Source of the DNA: Patescibacteria group bacterium
Lineage (GTDB): Bacteria; Patescibacteriota; Minisyncoccia; Minisyncoccales; JAHIOY01
Reading direction: 5' to 3'
DNA: 8,902 nt
Assembly (NCBI GenBank): GCA_018894495.1
Contig: JAHIOY010000031.1
Coordinates: 1 to 8,902, forward strand
Part shown: piece by piece, positions 5,353 through 8,902 of the stretch
Numbering within the stretch: position 1 is the stretch's first letter
How the letters are laid out: every line of letters begins with the position of its first letter
Translations under genes and position numbers: made by a program
Notes under the pieces: model-generated
The model's input: only the letters and a program-made list of their open reading frames with translations
Databases searched by the model: none
Told to the model about the DNA's origin: nothing

Positions 5353-8300
5353 CGAAGCGCTGCTATTTGGGATTGGAGGTTAGCAATCAATTGGATAAGA
5401 ATCTTAATAATTAATTGCTGGATTTCTAAAATCTTGGCGTTTAATTCTTGGCTCGTCATTTCGGAAATCGGTTTGGCAACAACCTTCGGCGCTTCCTCAA
5501 CTACTTTTGGCTGTTCGCCCATGGCTAAGGTAGTGAAGGTCTTGTCAGTGTATGTCCCGACATTACCAACGCTATCTTTTGATTTGAGCTGGTAGTGGTA
5601 AGCGGTGGAAGGAGAAAGTCCGAGCAGGGTTAAAGAGTGAGAAGCGGTGGAAGTAGCGGTTTTTATTTCCAAGCCATAAGCAGTGCTAGTTCCATAGATG
5701 AGCCAAGAAATAGAACCCTCATTTGTCTGCCAGAAAATAGTGGAGTACGCGCCGCTAACTAAAACCCCAATGTTTGAAATTGAAGGCGGAGTGGTGTCGC
5801 CGAGAGCGCCTGGCGATATACCGCCGCCGGTAGAAGTAGAAGGAGTGGCAACAGGCGTTACAGAAGCGGCGGCAGTTGCCGCAGATTCTTTAACCGGAGT
5901 GGAACTATCCGAAGCGGAAACTTTAAAATAGTAAGTGACGCCATTGGTTAGGTTCGTAGCGGTATAAGATACAGCTGTTGTTTGCGCTGAATATAAATAA
6001 TCATCGCCTGATTTTTTATAAATGTCATACTTAGTGGCGCCGGCTGAAGCGGTCCAAGAAAGAACGGCGCTTCCATCGCCAGCTGCAATACTGAAATTAG
6101 TCGGCGTTGGAGGAGCGTCTAAGGCCGTAGCGTTAGATAAGGCATAAGTTGACAAGTGGTTTGTCGTTCCTGTATAGGTTATGGCCGGGTCATCGTTTAA
6201 TTCGGCTATAGTTGTGGCAGAAGGAACGTTTAATGTGGCTACCGTTGGTATTTCTACCCACGAACCGCCGGTAGAATCAAAATAAGTAATTTTTGTATTT
6301 TGCGCTTGCGCAAACGTTAAGTTTGCGGCTACCAATTCCGCTTTTGAGGCCGTCAATTCTATCGTAATGCTCCCTGAAAGCGTGGTTATGTTTTGATTAG
6401 AACTATTGCGAGCCGTTATTTCTTTGGCGGTACCTACCATTTGCCTATCATTTTTACTTACGACATTTGTAGTTGATTTAACTTCCACCGTGCCTGCTGT
6501 GTTGCCTGTGCCCAAAGCGTTTTTAGGAAAATCAACCTTAATACCCGTACCTCTCACTATTCCTCCGTCTGAAGGAGTGATAGGAGCGTTTTTCGTATTA
6601 GGAGCAAAACCGCTAACTGTTATTAACGTGATGTTTTTGCCTGAAGCCGGAGCAGTCACAAGAATTCCTGTTGAATTGTAGCCATCATAAGCCGCCTTAA
6701 CTGTCCAACTGCCTAAACTAACGTTTAATGTATAATTACCGCTTGCGTCAGTAGAGCCGCCAGCCCAACCGCCGATTCCATCTTCTGCCCAGACCCAAGC
6801 GTTAGTTGCTGTAGTGACTCCACCCGGAAGATACACCTTGCCTGTTATGGTACTTGTAGCGGTAGTAAGGATTAAATTTTGCAATGGCACATCGGCTCCA
6901 TTAACAATCATTGTTATTTTATTTCCGATATAACCGGGCTTGCCTACGCCAATGTCATAAGCTCCATCTCTTAATCGTATGGAGTAAGTACCACTAGCGT
7001 TAACCGCGCTACCTCCTCCTCCATTAGGGCCTGACGCAAATACCCACGCATCCAGCGCATTAGCGCCGCTCACTGTACCCGAAACCGTGTAAAGACCGCT
7101 TAATGTAATTTCTATAATGCCATCGTTTGCAGTACCACTGGTTTCAGTAAATGTTCCATCGCTATTAACTACAACAGAGGATTGCGGTAATGGACCATAT
7201 CCGGGAATGCCTCCGTCCATATAATATGTGGTGGTTGTTCCAGAGGCGGGCCGCTGAACATCAATTTGATATTCTCTATAAGTAGAACTCGCGACATCCA
7301 CATCCGAAAAACCTCCGCCTTTGTCGCTATGAACTCCCACAAATGCCCGAGTAAATGCGGAAGAAGGAGAAATTCTGACCTTAATCGTTGAAGATGTAAT
7401 GGCGATATTTTTTGAAGTGCTAGTGCTAATGGTTCCTAAATTTTCTAAATAAACTTCGCCTTTGGCCGGAAGCCCCACATGCAACCAGCGATTGCCTACG
7501 CCGGACACTCTAACCGTATAAGCGCCGGTCGCGTCTGTTCCGCCACTGCCAAGCATTTGACCATATTGGCCATTCGTTATAAACACGAACGCCTGCTGCA
7601 AAGGAGAACCTCCTTTAGTCACGGTCCCGGAAATAGTAAAATTGTCAGATGAGGAAACGGTAAAATTCACAGTTGGATGCGCTGAACTGCTAACAGTAAT
7701 ACCACTTTGCTCGCCTAAAAATCCGTAGCTTTGTGAATTGGCGCCAATGTGATAATTATTCCCCGGAGTCACATACATTTTGTAATATCCCTGGCTGTCA
7801 GTTTGAGCATTGCCTCCGCCCGGACCGCCTTCAAGCCAAGCATACAAAGAAACATTAGCCAAGCCATTGCCGGCGGAATCTTTAACATAACCTTCAATAA
7901 AATCAGAAGGGGGCGCTATAATAATCGTCGGGCCTTTGGTCGATATGGCAGTAATTAAATAAGTGTCGTCAACATCTACTTGAACTTCAACCGGAAAAGA
8001 CATATTCTCGCCGCCAACTCCAACTTTCCATGTGCCTTTTGTTACATAAAGAGTAAATGTGCCGTCGTTAGCAACTTGAGTGCCGGTTCCTTTTCCATTT
8101 TCCCTTGGCTGATAAGCAAAAACCCAAAGCATACCTCTTTCATCGCTGCCAAAACTACCGGATGGTTTTACCACCGAACCCACTATTCTGTGTGTTGCCG
8201 CTGTAAAAGTAAAGTTTTTTCCAGTAACTTCCCCATCGCCGCTAATAGCAACGGACAAAGATTCTGGGTCCGTAAAAGCAGAAGAAGATACAGTGGACGC

Positions 8301-8902
8301 ATTAACGTCTGGCGGAATATGCGCCTCTACTCTATAAACGCCGTTTGTGGGAATTCCCACAGAATAACTGGTTGTGCAACTGTCATTGGTTTTGAAAAAT
8401 GCGGGGTCCATGGGTTTGAAGTTAGCGCTTCCAGTATCTACTTGGTCCGGCATAGCAAAGATTACCACGTCTTTATTTTGACCACCAGCAGCGCAGGATG
8501 CGCCTAAAGTTATGGTTCCGGATATTTTTCGGGAAGTTGTGGTTAGTATGTGATTTTGCGGAGCAGAGGTATCAACTTGCTGACCCTGAGAATTTAAGTG
8601 AGCGCCTGTTATATCATAAGCCCAGGTCCAGCCCATAGAAGACACGCCTGTGATAGTAAAGGTATCAGTGATAGCGTTGTATATTGTAGTACCATCTCCG
8701 TCATAGTGAATAACTGGCCCTCTCTCACCGGCAATAATAATCCGTATATTACCTTTGTCGCTATCCGGCATAAGAGTGCTGGTGCTATTATAATAAATTC
8801 TGGCGACATAGTTAGCAGATATGTCAAAAAATGATTTTTCGCTAATATCAGACATCATCCCCTCAGAAGTTATAATTTGAATTGGGCCTGATTGAGCTCC
8901 AT
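5349..8902 (-). CDS. Giant modular surface protein: Gly-rich beta-sandwich repeats, ZU5/GAIN-like module, two fibronectin-type domains, C-terminal helix (5' partial)
   Basis: The frame has no stop up to the right edge, so the gene begins outside the window. The first ATG inside (8858-8856) has no signal peptide after it, and the codons before it read as ordinary protein (SGPIQIITSEG). Residues here are counted from that Met (1169 in all). Residues 1-110 are unassigned. About six carboxypeptidase-regulatory-like repeats follow at 111-222, 224-308, 320-403, 407-490, 590-668 and 669-746, sharing xxGxV...AWVxA..G..GG...TDasGxYtlxV. Residues 491-588 break the pattern. Residues 757-908 look ZU5/GAIN-like and end in NHLSTYAL. 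Fibronectin-type domains lie at 915-1003 and 1023-1110, the second like the purple acid phosphatase N-terminal form. An acidic/Pro linker and a Leu/Ile/Gln helix (about 1133-1169) close it. The only cysteines are C122 and C161. No LPXTG or C-terminal membrane anchor is seen. Likely an exported adhesin or cell-wall scaffold; the ligand is unknown. Confidence 0.88.
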   Translation of the reverse strand, partial: GAQSGPIQIITSEGMMSDISEKSFFDISANYVARIYYNSTSTLMPDSDKGNIRIIIAGERGPVIHYDGDGTTIYNAITDTFTITGVSSMGWTWAYDITGAHLNSQGQQVDTSAPQNHILTTTSRKISGTITLGASCAAGGQNKDVVIFAMPDQVDTGSANFKPMDPAFFKTNDSCTTSYSVGIPTNGVYRVEAHIPPDVNASTVSSSAFTDPESLSVAISGDGEVTGKNFTFTAATHRIVGSVVKPSGSFGSDERGMLWVFAYQPRENGKGTGTQVANDGTFTLYVTKGTWKVGVGGENMSFPVEVQVDVDDTYLITAISTKGPTIIIAPPSDFIEGYVKDSAGNGLANVSLYAWLEGGPGGGNAQTDSQGYYKMYVTPGNNYHIGANSQSYGFLGEQSGITVSSSAHPTVNFTVSSSDNFTISGTVTKGGSPLQQAFVFITNGQYGQMLGSGGTDATGAYTVRVSGVGNRWLHVGLPAKGEVYLENLGTISTSTSKNIAITSSTIKVRISPSSAFTRAFVGVHSDKGGGFSDVDVASSTYREYQIDVQRPASGTTTTYYMDGGIPGYGPLPQSSVVVNSDGTFTETSGTANDGIIEITLSGLYTVSGTVSGANALDAWVFASGPNGGGGSAVNASGTYSIRLRDGAYDIGVGKPGYIGNKITMIVNGADVPLQNLILTTATSTITGKVYLPGGVTTATNAWVWAEDGIGGWAGGSTDASGNYTLNVSLGSWTVKAAYDGYNSTGILVTAPASGKNITLITVSGFAPNTKNAPITPSDGGIVRGTGIKVDFPKNALGTGNTAGTVEVKSTTNVVSKNDRQMVGTAKEITARNSSNQNITTLSGSITIELTASKAELVAANLTFAQAQNTKITYFDSTGGSWVEIPTVATLNVPSATTIAELNDDPAITYTGTTNHLSTYALSNATALDAPPTPTNFSIAAGDGSAVLSWTASAGATKYDIYKKSGDDYLYSAQTTAVSYTATNLTNGVTYYFKVSASDSSTPVKESAATAAASVTPVATPSTSTGGGISPGALGDTTPPSISNIGVLVSGAYSTIFWQTNEGSISWLIYGTSTAYGLEIKTATSTASHSLTLLGLSPSTAYHYQLKSKDSVGNVGTYTDKTFTTLAMGEQPKVVEEAPKVVAKPISEMTSQELNAKILEIQQLIIKILIQLIANLQSQIAALR

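Noticed and set aside
5698..5931. Plus-strand frame opposite the fibronectin domains, acidic and Val/Pro-rich
   Set aside because: Antisense shadow of Ser/Thr/Pro-rich codons; the minus-strand fibronectin pattern is clear.
7980..8507. Open frame of 175 codons on the plus strand, opposite the surface-protein gene
   Set aside because: It lies wholly antisense to a strong repeat-structured coding frame. Its translation is Cys/Arg/Ser/Asn-rich with no motif, as expected from the complement of Gly/Thr/Val codons.
8609..8827. 72-codon frame on the minus strand in another phase within the surface-protein gene
   Set aside because: It overlaps the real frame completely, has no ribosome-binding site and no recognisable domain.
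8856..8858. ATG at 8858 as the true start of the surface protein
   Set aside because: The frame is open upstream to the edge, there is no signal peptide after it, and the purine-rich GAGGGG abuts it with no spacing.

Overview
The window reads as a piece of an AT-rich bacterial genome, most likely from the candidate phyla radiation (Patescibacteria, Parcubacteria-like). This is inferred from several signs together: lysine- and isoleucine-rich proteins, few Shine-Dalgarno sites, a giant Ser/Thr/Gly-rich surface protein ending in a short Leu/Ile/Gln helix, and palindromes with a GGTCTGACC core between genes. TGA is used as a stop codon for the UDP-sugar dehydrogenase and the flippase, which argues against the recoded Gracilibacteria and Absconditabacteria. 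No rRNA, tRNA or marker gene is present, so the placement is tentative.

Every supported gene lies on the minus strand, so transcription runs from high to low coordinates. From 8902 to 5349 is one very large open frame that enters from beyond the right edge. It encodes a repeat-built extracellular protein: about six Gly-rich beta-sandwich repeats, a ZU5/GAIN-like module, two fibronectin-type domains and a C-terminal helix. From 5348 to 5206 is a compact regulatory block of about 140 bases. It holds three related palindromes, a hairpin terminator, a 10-base tandem repeat and a good extended -10 promoter. Next come a 420-residue oligosaccharide flippase (5205-3943) and a GtrB/DPM1-type glycosyltransferase (3958-3005), which overlap by 16 bases and are surely co-translated.

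A near-consensus promoter at 2988-2960 then drives an AAA ATPase of the AAA_14/DUF4143 type (2910-1615), which has no obvious link to sugar metabolism and looks like a separately controlled insertion. After a gap of about 110 bases, with odd short repeats, come a UDP-glucose 6-dehydrogenase family protein (1506-190) and the first 64 residues of an NAD-dependent epimerase/dehydratase (193-1). These two are joined by an ATGA stop/start overlap.

Taken together this is a cell-envelope glycan locus. The dehydrogenase and epimerase would make a nucleotide-activated uronic acid or a derivative of it, the glycosyltransferase would load a sugar onto a polyprenyl-phosphate carrier, and the flippase would move lipid-linked glycan across the membrane. 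The large Ser/Thr-rich surface protein next door is a possible partner or glycosylation target, which is inference from position only. No gene-free stretch exceeds 300 bases.
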